DNA of 64,000 nucleotides. Origin: Margaritispora aquatica (taxonomy: Eukaryota > Ascomycota > Leotiomycetes > Helotiales > Discinellaceae). Of the stretch, positions 1 to 11,491 are shown piece after piece. Location: NCBI GenBank assembly GCA_007644065.1, contig VJWN01000002.1:1265831-1329830 (forward strand). Reading direction: 5' to 3'. Position 1 is the first letter of the stretch. Every line of letters begins with the position of its first letter. A program made the position numbers and the translations under genes. The notes beneath the pieces were generated by a model. The model was not told the origin of the DNA. It did not search any database and was given only the letters and a program-made list of their open reading frames with translations.

Positions 1-438
1 AGAATTGTGATTTGAGGAAGTGAGCGTTGCAGAAATCGGAGGAGTGGTAATAAGGAATATGATTAGGTGGAAACTTGCAGCAGCATTATAAGCCCACAAG
101 CGAACAAAATATTAGGTAGCTTCACGTAGAAGATACCAATAGAAAAGGCACATGCAAATGTGAGAACGGGTTTTATCAAGAGATATTGCAACAGTGATGT
201 CTATGTCGCAGCAATACCTAGTATACTTTTTTTTTCAATTTCGCTCCTCCACCAGTTACGCCGGTGTCTGAATAGCTAACTATAAGTACAGGGAGAACTT
301 GTGGCCGAGATGTGAGGTACTGAACATGGTGATGCAGTGTTCGGAAGTATTGGTGGCAGACGGCAAGAGGGTAGGATGGGATGATGGTGTGCAAATTAGA
401 TGGTAGGAAGCGCAGGGATAGAGGTCAAAGTGACCATT
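1..438. other. 3' flank of the U2AF gene, no gene seen
   Basis: There is no supported coding region here. This is the downstream side of the minus-strand U2AF gene and probably holds its 3' UTR. A T-rich run lies near 228-238. The feature that would come next lies outside the window. Confidence 0.5.
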
Positions 439-2491
439 CTACCAAGCTCCGACCTCGAAATTTTCCTGTGAACCAGTTAGTAACGCGTTTGAAGGGGTAA
501 GGGTCTGAATGAGAGCGAAGAATGCAATGGAATAACATACTTCTGAGAAATAGGTTGTGACAACGGTACGATCAGCAAACTTCCTGCCTGCTAGCGTGCG
601 AAGAGCCTTTCCTGCAGATTCAGGAGTATCAAATTTGACATAGATCTTGCCAACACCATTAGACTGTCTGCTGCCTCCAGTGGGTCGCGGTACTTTCATG
701 TCGAGAACCTTGCCGTATTTCTGGCATTCTTCTTTGACATCTTCGCAAATTTCTGTACAGTATCAGTATCAATCGATTTTTTTTTTTGAAATAGTAAGGA
801 AGTAGAGATACCTTCATAATCCTCATTATCAATAAGTTCTTCTGGAGTTACCATGTTGAGCAATTGCAATACGCGACCTTCCTCAATACCAATTGAAGTG
901 GTTCCTGCGAGCAGAGACATAGCATTCACGCCCATCTCCACGCCGCTGACCTGGGTATGTCCAATACTGGCTCGTTGGACACGAAGATGTTTGTCGCCAA
1001 GTTCCATCCCGTTGAGGCCTTCAACTGCAATATCGGTCGCTACATCTGGGTCGGCATACTCGCAGAAAGCGATTCCCTTTTCAATGTCAGTACACAATTT
1101 AACCAAAATAGCACATATCAACCTACTCGAGACTCTTCAGTACTGCTATCCTTGACCAAAACAAATGCCATAAGTTCTCCAAAGGCCACCAAGAGCTCAG
1201 TTACTTGCTCTTCAGTCAAGTAGAGAGGGATATTAGAAATGCTGATCTTGTTCTGAGTATCAAGCACCACGTTGGAGATGACGCCTGGTTCTGTCATGAC
1301 CTCATCCGTGAGAGCAGGCACAATGTAATCACTTGGGCGGCGGATAGACAGCCCTTTGGTATCTCCATTAGCCGATCCATTGGTGTGATGATCCTCCATA
1401 GTAATGCCATCCAAAGCCAAAGCTACAGTAGCATCCGATGGCTGCTTGAATTCAACCAGAGCAAAGGTATGGTCCTTAGTGATCTGAGCCGAAATGCAAG
1501 GATCCGAACCTTCGATTACGTTCAGTCCATTGAGTTGTAGGTTGAAGAAACTAACAATAGCTTCGTCCGTCACGGAAGGAGGAAGATTGTGAACTAACAA
1601 TCTCTTCGCTTGCCTGGAATTCGATGGTTTGAGAGCCGCATTGGTGACTTGTCCACTAGGCTGTGACATGAAAGCTTGAAGCTTGCTTGGGTCCATCGGT
1701 TGCTGTCTAGGAGCTCCTGGCAGAGGAAACATGCCAGACAGCTTCGCCTGCTCTGCGGTAACGTTCTCGTATCCAGGTGGTTTGATGTCCCATTGAGTAA
1801 GACGCCTCTTGCGCTCAAGGATTGACACAACATCTGTGAGATCTGGTGTAGGCTCCTTCTTCTTGGGTGGTGGAGTTGGACTCTTCGCGCGATCTTGCTG
1901 TGCACTTTGTTGTCCAAATCCGCCATCACGACCACCATCTCGGCCACCATCTCGGCCTCCTCTTCGTCCACCACCACCACCTCTTCGATCATCGAACAAG
2001 TCCCTGTCTCTCCGCGGAGGTCGATCGCCATCGTCTCGTCTGGCATCGCGCCTTGAAGCACCACGATCTCTGTCCCACTCTCTCTCCCCACCTCTCTCTC
2101 CACCTCGCTCTCCTCCACGTTCTCCACCACCACCACGCCTGTCTCTGCCGGAATACCTGTCCTCACGCTCTCGCTCTCTGTAGTCGCGGCTTGTTGAATA
2201 GGAATCTACCTCGCCCTCGCGACGGGATGGTCTGGAGCCTCGATGTCCTGGGGATCGTGAGCGGCGCCTGTCACGGTCGCTTCTATCGCCACGTCTCTCA
2301 TCGCGTGAAGACTTGTTTCTGTTAGAATGCTCTGACGCGATTGGGACGATTGAACTTGCATTGTGGTCTCTGGAACTTCCATGTCGACCAGTTTCTGTAG
2401 ATGCCCTAGCGTCATTAGCTCCTCCTTCCTGCTTTATCTTTGCTGAAGACAATGATGCTGCCATGCCTCTTGAAGAATAGCTGTCACCCAT
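439..2491 (-). CDS. U2AF65: Splicing factor U2AF large subunit (U2AF65 / Prp2 type)
   Basis: Nuclear pre-mRNA splicing factor that binds the polypyrimidine tract and helps U2 snRNP reach the branch site. Exons on the minus strand are 2491-1127, 1076-812, 752-541 and 465-439, joining in frame to 622 residues. The N-terminal ~200 residues are rich in Arg, Asp, Glu and Gly with tandem ERGG and DGGR units instead of a classical long RS run. A conserved RLTQWDIKPPGYE segment lies near residues 230-242. Two RRMs follow (about 297-385, starting KRLLVHNLP; and 414-495, starting NKISISNIP). A C-terminal U2AF-homology-motif RRM (about 525-622) ends in ENFEVGAW, close to the family ending. The last intron (466-540, 75 bp) is a multiple of three without a stop. 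The start ATG is the first in the frame and fits the family N-terminus. Divergent from OGG1 across 224 bp. Confidence 0.95.
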
Positions 2492-2715
2492 GATGACGAG
2501 TCAAGGAATTGAATTGATAAACTTCTAGATGTTGTGGTTATGGAAGCTTCAAAGTGACAGGCGAGCCTTGCGACGGTCCACCTCCAATTTTTTGGTCGAG
2601 GTTTCGCGACGGCGATCGGGGGCTTTCCGCTAAAATTTGGCGTGCCTGGAGCGAGGTTCGAAAGGCGAATGGCTTCTCACCCTTGAAATAAAACGTTCAC
2701 AAATTCAACTCAAGT
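2492..2715. promoter_or_regulatory. Shared divergent promoter of U2AF65 and OGG1
   Basis: Only 224 bp separate the start codons of two genes transcribed in opposite directions, so both 5' UTRs and promoters must lie here. I see no TATA box that clearly belongs to either gene. The middle is locally GC-rich (around 2570-2660). Confidence 0.6.
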
Positions 2716-4024
2716 ATGGCTAATTTGCGTATTTCAGAATGGCGTAAGCTTCCTGTGAGTCTAGCGGAACTTTGCATAGAAACTACCTTGAGATGTGGCC
2801 AGTCTTTCCGATGGAAAAAGTTTAGAGACGATGAATGGTGAGTTTTTGACTCTCTAAGCTACAGATTAAGGGGTTAACAAAGTAAAGGTCCTGTACACTT
2901 CATGGAAGAATAATCACTTTGAAGCAAGACTCAACTCATTTGCATTATCAAACTATAAGGCCGCTTGTACAACCTCTTGGGTCTGTGTGGTCTATCAAAA
3001 TCGAAAATGAAGATGAAGAGACCGAAGCTTTACTAAGAAATTATCTTAATCTCACTCCTGATCTCACTTCTTTATATGAACAATGGAGTTCGGTTGACAC
3101 GAATTTCAAGAAGAGGGCGCCAAAGTTCACGGGTGTGCGAATTCTCAAGCAAGATGCATGGGAAGCGCTCGTGGGATTTATCTGCAGCTCAAACAATAAC
3201 ATTATAAGGATATCACAGATGGTTAGGACACTCACTCTTGATCCTAATCTCATATTGAACTTTGACAGGTACACAATCTATGTCTTCACTACGGACCACT
3301 CCTTGGTCATATTGATGAGCATGCTCTTCATGATTTCCCACCTCCAGAAGCACTCACTGGTCCTGGAGTAGAGGCACATCTCAGACAACTTGGCTTTGGC
3401 TACCGAGCAGGATACATAGCTAAGACTGCCTTGATAGTTGCCAACGAGAAACCTGCAGGCTGGCTAGAAAGTCTTTGTAACATAGAACCTTACGATGACA
3501 ACCTGGATCAAAAGCCACTACCCGAAGGTGGACGAGAAGGATACAGGAAAGCCCACGAAGAACTATTAACACTTCTAGGAGTTGGCCCCAAGGTTGCTGA
3601 TTGTGTGTGCTTAATGGGACTTGGTTGGGGTGAGGCAGTTCCTGTGGACACTCATGTATGGCAAATTGCTCAGCGGGACTACAAGTTTGGCAAAGGCAAG
3701 CACAAGAGTTTGACGAAAGCCACTTATGATGCTGTTGGCGACCACTTCCGGCAGTTATGGGGGAAAGAGGCTGGCTGGGCACATTCAGTCCTATTTGCAG
3801 CGGATCTAAAGACTTTCTCAGAGAGGCTTACTACGAAGGTGGAGGTCAATACTGAGGAGGTTAAAATCAAGGAGGAGAATGGGGCTTTGGTAGATAAAAA
3901 AGTCTCTATTAAGCGGGAGCTTCTTCTGGAAGCAGTGATCAAAGACGAATTTCCTGATGAGAAGGAGAATTTTAAGATTCAAAGCACTAGGTCGACGAGA
4001 GCAAAGCGAAGAAAAATTAGCTGA
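2716..4024 (+). CDS. OGG1: 8-oxoguanine DNA glycosylase/lyase
   Basis: Base-excision repair enzyme that removes 8-oxoguanine opposite cytosine and nicks the abasic site. Exons are 2716-2837, 2888-3221 and 3269-4024, giving 403 residues. The N-terminal OGG_N domain contains GQSFRWKK. The HhH-GPD domain follows, with FICSSNNNI, then LLGVGPKVADC with the catalytic lysine at about residue 260, then VPVDTHVW with the catalytic aspartate at about 279. The 19-residue spacing equals that of human K249/D268. The C-terminal tail is lysine/glutamate-rich and ends in a basic RAKRRK stretch that could be a nuclear localisation signal. The first exon starts MANLRISEWRKLP, which matches where the OGG1 fold begins. 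Without splicing the frame breaks at both introns, so the two splice events are well supported. Confidence 0.95.
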
Positions 4025-4278
4025 GATTACTCAGGTATCAGTGTAGAACAGATGTACTGTTTTATGATTTATAAGATCGAATTACTTGTGATAGCTTTTT
4101 GGCTCTTGATCTTGTAGTAGAGCCCATTTTGAGAAAGTTATAAATGATGTTCGGGTTTTTTACCATTTTTGAGATCCTCTTGCATCACTGACGTCGTTGT
4201 CACGAAACACTAAACGAGAAAGTCAACAAACATAGGCTTGCTCTTGTACCCTCACTAGCCAGTCATATCTGCCACAAG

Positions 4279-5094
4279 ATGCCATGGAATTCTTCCAGCT
4301 CAGACGATGACAAGAATAAGCGTCCTGTTTCCTGGACTGATACTCTCAATGCCACTGACTGGAGGCACTACACCGATCCTCGGACTGTGATCCCCACGCT
4401 GCTCCTCACCACAACGATCCTCTTCTCCACCCGACTTTACCGCTCGTACTTGAGGCGCATACCGGAAGCTACACATATTAGACCTGGTTTCTTCAGAAAG
4501 AGGAGCTTGTTTGGCACGGTTACGAGAGTTGGCGATGCGGACAATTTCCATCTCTTTCATACACCTGGAGGTCGATTTACGGGTTGGGGTTGGCTTCCTG
4601 GACGGCAGATTCCTGACAAGAAGAATTTGAAGGGCAAGACTGTGAGTTTCTGTAGCAGCATCGGAACTGGCAACAAGCTGATTGAGGAGCAGATACACGT
4701 CCGAATAGCGGGAATTGATGCGCCCGAGGGAGCACATTTTGGCAAACCTGCCCAGCCATACTCCGCAGAAGCTCTCGAGTGGCTCAAGTCGTACATCTTG
4801 AATCGTCGGGTGCGAGCCTACATCTACAAGCGGGATCAATACGAGAGGGTTGTGGCTACAGTATGGGTAAGGAGATGGCTTATACGAAGAGATGTGGGCA
4901 AGGCGATGATTAAGGCTGGGTTTGCTACGGTTTATGAAGCTAAGATGGGTGCAGAGTTTGGGAACTTTGAGGCGGCGTACAGGGCGGCGGAGGAAAAGGC
5001 AAAGAGGAAGCAGACGGGTATGTGGGGTGGAGATATGAAGAAGTACGAGAGTCCAAGGGACTACAAGACGAGGACAGCGACGATGGGGAAGTAA
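4279..5094 (+). CDS. lcl3: Membrane-anchored thermonuclease-like endonuclease Lcl3
   Basis: Fungal SNase-fold protein with one N-terminal membrane anchor, usually placed at the mitochondrial membrane. Start is [12 protein letters not shown] hydrophobic segment lies near residues 40-57 ([16 protein letters not shown]). The nuclease domain starts around [12 protein letters not shown]. The expected catalytic set is visible: Arg in [10 protein letters not shown], Glu in YSAEA and Arg in QYERVV. The continuous ORF is 271 residues, but 4642-4692 is a 51-bp GTGAGT...CAG segment that interrupts the family sequence between LKGKT and [13 protein letters not shown] read it as a stopless intron, giving a main product of 254 residues (exons 4279-4641, 4693-5094). 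An antisense ORF of equal length is a shadow. Confidence 0.92.
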   Translation: MPWNSSSSDDDKNKRPVSWTDTLNATDWRHYTDPRTVIPTLLLTTTILFSTRLYRSYLRRIPEATHIRPGFFRKRSLFGTVTRVGDADNFHLFHTPGGRFTGWGWLPGRQIPDKKNLKGKTVSFCSSIGTGNKLIEEQIHVRIAGIDAPEGAHFGKPAQPYSAEALEWLKSYILNRRVRAYIYKRDQYERVVATVWVRRWLIRRDVGKAMIKAGFATVYEAKMGAEFGNFEAAYRAAEEKAKRKQTGMWGGDMKKYESPRDYKTRTATMGK

Positions 5095-6890
5095 TGAGAT
5101 GACGATGATACCCAATGACTATTTACTACACTCAATTTTCAAATACGTCAAGGACTGAGAACTGCGAGTCAAAGCTATTAGCACCATATCGACAGTATTC
5201 TCTAAGCAGGACTACGAACAGTTACTGCGTATAGGACATGTCTACAAAGAATTCAGAAGAATTACTCGGGTCCTAATACATCAATTTGAACAAAACCTCT
5301 ACGTCTTAGCATCTTTTGTTATTCTGGAAGTCAAGAAACCAATATATGAGCTGGGTGGTTGTCGCAGAAATTCACATCATGCCCCCAAGATGAATCTACC
5401 ATGGTGCTACACAAATTCTCTCCTTTTTCCAAGCAACCTCCTTGAACCTGACGTATTCTGTTTCTATATACGCCCCTTTGGTCGCGGGGTATGCGACTCA
5501 ATGGTCTCCCACAACCAAGCATCAGGAAGACCAGGACATGACCTTCATCCCACCAAGTGACACATGCATCGAACAACCCAAATTTTGCCTGCCCTTGCTT
5601 GGTATCTGCATATCAATCCGAACATCTTGTAGCACCAGTCGGGGACTTTCGTCTGGATGTTCAGTGTGTTCCCCCTGGGACACCTTGGGAAAGTCGATCT
5701 TGCAGGTTTTGTGTATGTTTGAGATTGCCCGTCAATCTTTGAATATCATTGGCTGAGTCAAGAAATCTCCCCTGGAATTAGGAGAGCAAGATAGACCACT
5801 AGTCAGGTACCACAGCGGCATCTGATGAACGCCCTCAATAATCAGCTGTATTTGTATTCCAGTGCTCAGAGCATTGATAGGACCTTTTCGAGAAGTCAAT
5901 AGTAGTAGACTGGCAGTTTGGTAAAATGATACCTATTTGCTTTGACCAATAGTAAAGAGTTCCTCCTTGACTTGAACATTCAACGGTGCCACGAGGTCTG
6001 TGCATCAGCACACTTGTGTTGTACGGTACTGTGCTTCACCTGTAAACTTTCGTATCGGACGAGATTGCCCTCGTACAGTACATCTGCAGATTCCTCCAGA
6101 TCTTTACTCGATCGTGGATACCAACTCCAAGTACCGGTACTCTTCAACCTCAAGCAACAGTCACTCATTTTGAACATATATCCTTTCGCGTTTACCCGGT
6201 TTGTACCAGAAAAACATTTACCCTCTCGGCACCAAGGGGACCGTCACGAAAATAGCCCGTTTTTGAACATTTCATCAGTCCGGATCCTCGAGACAATACA
6301 TACACACATTCATTTGGAGGACACTATTCACTTCACATATTTCACGACGTAATAACGCTTCTGTATCTACCTAAGTGCGACACACAAGATCTCTAGAATA
6401 CTCTGACATACCAACCCCTTTGCGCGGCAGGTTACGCACCCATCCGTTTGTCAGAAGATTACCACCTCGAGCATCTACGAATTCAATCATCATACATTTC
6501 TACGGTAACAAATCACGCCTCTGTCGAGATAATAGAGCGATCAGCAAACCTATTGCCCTCACCCGGCCAAGCCGTCCTGGGTGGCTTATTCTAGCGAGCA
6601 CGATACTATCATAGGCACCTTAACTTCTGCAGACCAGCGACGGCGATAACTCCGCACCATCACCTCTCAAATAACGCTCTTTACTGGAGAAGGACACCGC
6701 AGAAAATATACCAATCGACCTACGACGATTAATTGAGAACCCACCTACACTTGGAGAGCGGGAATGATGGATTGAGGGTCGCGTTGGATGCAGATCAACA
6801 AAATATAAGATTCGACGCTAGCCATCGAGCTTCATATCTTTCCGACACTCGACGAAGAATCATTGCGCTTCTTGCGCGCCGGATTCAACA
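5095..6890. other. Intergenic region with the long RAX2 5' leader
   Basis: No ORF here has family-like sequence. The right-hand part (about 6300-6890) probably contains the RAX2 promoter and leader, including two very short upstream ORFs at 6764-6775 and 6788-6808. The ORFs around 5442-5756 and 5942-6352 have no recognisable domain and are taken as chance. Confidence 0.5.
6764..6808 (+). promoter_or_regulatory. Two minimal upstream ORFs in the RAX2 leader
   Basis: ATG-ATG-GAT-TGA at 6764-6775 and a seven-codon ATG...TAA at 6788-6808 lie 83-127 nt upstream of the RAX2 start. If they are in the mRNA, scanning ribosomes would meet them first, which usually lowers translation of the main ORF. 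The transcript start is not known from sequence. Confidence 0.45.
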
Positions 6891-9800
6891 ATGAAATTTT
6901 CTTCATGGTTAAGTCAACCGGTGGGGGTACGACAAAGTTTACCTCAAATTGGTCTTTTAATTGCGTCTCTGGCTGGAGTTTCGCAGGCCATTACTTTTAA
7001 AGCTGTGCCTTCCACCAACCTCGACTTATCGGCTTTGGGAAGGGTAGCATTGGCTGGAGATTTTAATGGAATATCGCTCTACGAGTTTGAAGGACAGAAC
7101 GAAGTAGGATTTAGCACCAATGGCAGCCAGTCAATTCTGACGAGATTTCCTAATGGAGGTTTTGCAAATCTTGCGACAGCAGATGCTGGGATACAGGCGA
7201 TGTGCTCGTTTGTGATGTCGAATGGAGTCATGGCTGGAGTAGTCGTGGGAGGCAATTTCACAAGTTTGGGTGGCATGGAGACACAAGGCGCTGCGATGTT
7301 CAACCCTAATACATCTGTTGTTGTACCACTCACAGGACTGTCTGGTCAAGTTTCTGCACTGTTGTGCGATCAAGCATCAAACACAGTATATGTTGGAGGA
7401 AGCTTCAGAGGCGCGAACTCGACAAATGCGATTGCCTGGGTCGGAAGTGCGGGATGGACAAATCTACCATTTGCTGGATTTAACGGCCCTGTAACTTCGA
7501 TATCCAAAGCATCAAACGGCCATATCATCTTTGGAGGACAATTTACTGGGTTGGGAAATGCTACGAGCTTCAATGAGCCTGATCAGCAAATCGTCAACAT
7601 AGCTGGAGCCACGATCTCAGCAACATCATCAATTGCTATGGCTGGCTTCAGTGATCCTAGAAATATCGTTTGTAAGACTAATGGTACAGATGGAGCAGGC
7701 AATACTTGGCTTCTTGCCGACAATACTCCTGGATCTTGGAAAGCATCATTTGGGTTTGGGTTCCAGCCAACAAAGTTGAGATTGTGGAATACCCACCAGG
7801 ATGGCCGAGGCACCAGAACTTGGAGATTTACTGCACAGCCCATTAATGGTATCATGAACTTCACTTATATCGACCCAGCCACAGGTCAAAATGCTTCGTG
7901 CACTTCAGAATGTCCATTGAGTAGTAATACAAGTGTGTTGTATCAAGACTTCCACTTTGTCAATACTATCGGCATGAATGGATTCCAAATAGATGTCTCG
8001 GCATGGTATGGCAGTGGAGGTGGCCTAGATGGCATTGAGCTCTTCCAGAACGATATTTTCGCCTACGCGATCAATACTTTCAATGAGCCCACCTGCGCTA
8101 GCATTTCAATTGCTTCGAACGCGACCTCAACTGGACCTTGGGTTGTCACTCCATCCCACGATAGTATATCGCAGTATCTCACTGCGACTGTAGCTGGTAC
8201 GACCTCAGACTCTGTTACTTTCATGCCAGATATCAAGCAGTCTGGAAACTACTCGGTCAACATGTACACACCTGGATGTATACAAGACAGCTCATGCACT
8301 TCTCGAGGCAAGGTCAACGTTACTGGTATCATGGCCACTGGGTCAAACAGTGCTTCCTTCAACACTGAAATCTTTCAGACAAACAACTTCGATAAGTATG
8401 ATCAGATATATTTCGGATATATTGAGGCCGGCAGTGCATCATTCCGGCCCTCTGTCACACTTTCAGCTGCAACGGATCAGAGCTTTTCGAATCTTACCAT
8501 TGTCGCTCAGCGTGTGGGATTTACTCTCATCTCATCTTCTTCCGGTGGTTTGAATAACATATTCGAGTACGATCCTACTCAGGCCGTAATCAATACCGCA
8601 GATTTTGCCAATTCAACATATGATCAAGCTGGAGCAAGCCTCAATTCCGGATCAAGTGTCCATGCCCTCGCTACCTCAGGCGACACTACCTTTGTGGGCG
8701 GCAATTTCACTTCGAGCACCTTTAATAACATCTTCGCTGTAACTGCATCAGCGACAGCTCCTCTGACAGGAAGTGGCTTGAATGGCGATGTCAAGACTAT
8801 GTTCCTGAATGGTACTAGCCTTTATGTTGGAGGAATGTTTTCAAACACCAGCACAGGAGGAAGCACGGGACTACGAAACATTGCATTGTACGATACTTCC
8901 AAGAAGACATGGAGTGCTCTTGGCAATGGTGTAAACGGAATGGTATCTCATGTCGTCCCACTGTCTCTTAATGTCACAGCCAATACTCCAGAGACGGTTA
9001 TAACTATTACTGGTGATTTCACACGAATCCTCGCTTTTGGACAAAACGCGTCCTTAACTGTTACTGGGTTCGCTGTCTGGGTTCCGTCTCGTGGTAATTG
9101 GCTTCAAAATTTGAATGGTAACACTGTTGGTTTGAATGGCGAGCTCTCTGTATCACTCGATCTCCCGACTGGTGGCTCTCTCTTTGCCGGGTCACTGTCG
9201 TCTTCCCAGCTTAGTGCCAATGGAGCAGTGGCCCTTTCATCTCGCCTGAGCCCTTTACCTGTCCGTATTCAACCCGCAACTTCCCAGTCCTCGGTCAGCT
9301 TGACCAAGCGAGCTATTTCTAGTGGCCAAAATATTAGTGGAGTTGTCACGGGTCTATTCTATGAGAGTAGTGGACGGAATGTTACTGTCCTTGGTGGGCA
9401 TTTCAGCGCAACTGCAACCGATGGAACAACGATCAATAACCTTCTTTTCATCAATGGCTCAAACTCGGATACCGTTACAGGTGTTGGACCTTCATTGTCG
9501 AACGATTCCACTATCTTGACCGTGGCTCTGCAGGGAGATACATTATACGCTGGAGGCTCTCTCAGTGGAACTGTCAATGGCGCAAGTGTGAGCGGATTGA
9601 TCTCATACAGCCTGCTTTCGGCATCCTTCAATATTCAGCCACCAGCACTTACTGGAGGAAACGTGAATGCAATTGCTCTAAGACCTGATACTACCGAGTT
9701 ATATGTAGGTGGTGGGTTTGCTTTAGCAGGCTCGCTCAGCTGCCCTTCCGTTTGTTTGTTCTCTACTCTAGGCTCTCAATGGAGCAGGCCTGGTACCAAT

Positions 9801-10633
9801 CTGGGCGGAACTGTTCACGTTATGACTTGGGGAACTACCAACTCTTTGATTGTTGGGGGCTCTCTCATCATTAACGGTGCCAATGTTTCTATGGCTACCT
9901 ACGATCCAAAATCACAAGTCTGGACAGCGTTTGCTGGAGCCAGTGCAATCCCTGGTACAGTCACAGCAATGACAGCTGCTACTAGCGATGCGTCTCAGCT
10001 CTGGGTTGCAGGAACCGCAACAAATGGGTCGGCATTTCTTATGAAGTATGATGGCTCCACTTGGAATTCAGTCGGTAATGTATTTGGAAGCGGAACCGTG
10101 ATCAGAGGACTTCAAGTCATGTCTCTGACGAAGAACCATGCCGGCACTGCCCTCGTATCTGCCAGTCAATCTCTCATGGTTACTGGAGGTCTGAGTCTTC
10201 CTAATTTTGGAAGCGCTTCTTCTGCACTCTACAATGGAACCGCCTTTCAACCGTTTGCCCTTACTACTTCTCCCAACAACACTGGTGGTAGTCTCTCTCA
10301 GATCATCTCCGTAAAGCACAACGTTTTCTCCACTCCTGGTATGTACTCCCCATGACATGTAACTCATATAAAGCTAACAGAACATCAGAAAAACATCTTG
10401 CATTGGGTCTTGTTGTGCTCATTGGTCTTGCCATTGCGCTCGGCCTGATATTCTTCATCGTCATTGCTGGTATCATAGCCGATCGACTGCGTAAGAAGCG
10501 GGAAGGATATATGCCCGCTCCTACCAGTACCTATGATCGCAACACCGGGATGTCAAGAGTGCCACCCGAACAACTTTTCAGTTCGTTAGGACAAGGTCGA
10601 ATTGGAGTGGAAAAACAAAGCACGATGCTATAA
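6891..10633 (+). CDS. RAX2: Rax2-type cortical polarity/bud-site landmark protein
   Basis: Large type I membrane glycoprotein that marks the cell cortex for polarised growth, known in yeast as a partner of Rax1. Exons are 6891-10338 and 10389-10633, giving 1230 residues, the usual size for filamentous-fungal Rax2. Visible features are an N-terminal signal peptide (hydrophobic about residues 20-35), a long ectodomain with many N-glycosylation sequons, and recurring kelch/beta-propeller-like blocks such as VYVGGSF, TFVGGNF, LYVGGMF and LYAGGSL. One transmembrane helix is encoded at the start of exon 2 (ALGLVVLIGLAIALGLIFF), followed by a basic stop-transfer stretch (RLRKKREG) and a short cytoplasmic tail. 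The first exon runs into a stop just after the GTATGT donor, so the 50-bp intron is needed to reach the membrane anchor. Confidence 0.93.
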
Positions 10634-11491
10634 AAATCAGTTTTCAAGGCGCACTGGTATTGGGTAGGCGTTCTGGATACGGAAATTCGACAAACCCTTT
10701 TTTGGTCGATTACTGCGACATCATGGAGTTACACAATGAGCAAATCGCTCTTCTGCCTTGAATGGCAATATAACGGCCTTTTCCTTCACGACAAGCACAA
10801 CCGCATGCCAAATCTACGGAAGTCGGCAAATATTTCCTTTTTCTACTTCTCCTCATAGGGGTCTAATGTCTAGAACTACTAAACCTCATATTTCCTTCAT
10901 CCTTCAATGTTCGCTTTGTAAAATAAGAATCTCCCGCAGTCTCGTCATCTGGCTGTGAGTGCGTGGTGGCTTACTAGGTCCAAGTTAAAGAAGAGGCATG
11001 TAGCACCGCATGTATGTATTTGCGAGAAGGTTGTAATGTACTGTTTGACGGGCAGGGATGGGAGGTGGACAAAGGCTGGCGTAGATTTGATCGTGAAATA
11101 AATCAAATCAAATACACAAACTAAATCAATATGCCCACAAAGATGCGACAGTGACTGGTGCTTCAAAACATTGACGAGATCTGTCTAGTGGCATTTTGGC
11201 ATGTCAACATCTCCATCGAGCTTGACAAACGGAACTGTGCTTCCTGGTCATCTGATCTTCCTGGTTTAGCCAACGAACCAGGTGATGGTTTGGTTCTCCA
11301 TCTTTGCGCATACTAGCTTACAAAGATCTGGGCTGAAGGGGCTTCCAGCTGTGTCTCTACATATATATACCATTTTTCTACACAAGATATCTCTCAAGAC
11401 TCTCGCCAGTAGCGAAAATAAGAATGTTGTAGCTTAGAAACAAATCTTCACATCACTTTCCTCGAAACTCTATTTCGTAAAATCGAGCAAG
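10634..11491. other. Intergenic region, no gene seen
   Basis: Between RAX2 and the dehydrogenase gene. It probably holds the RAX2 3' UTR and the dehydrogenase promoter. A short palindromic-looking stretch lies around 11240-11300, where ctggtt and aaccag repeat. No coding potential was recognised. Confidence 0.45.

Noticed and set aside
1594..2166. 190-residue ORF in another frame of the U2AF first exon
   Set aside because: Product of the repetitive Arg/Gly/Asp codons. The U2AF frame is unambiguous.
4300..5115. 271-residue antisense ORF opposite LCL3
   Set aside because: It mirrors the LCL3 frame, has no family resemblance and runs through the LCL3 intron. It is a codon-bias shadow.
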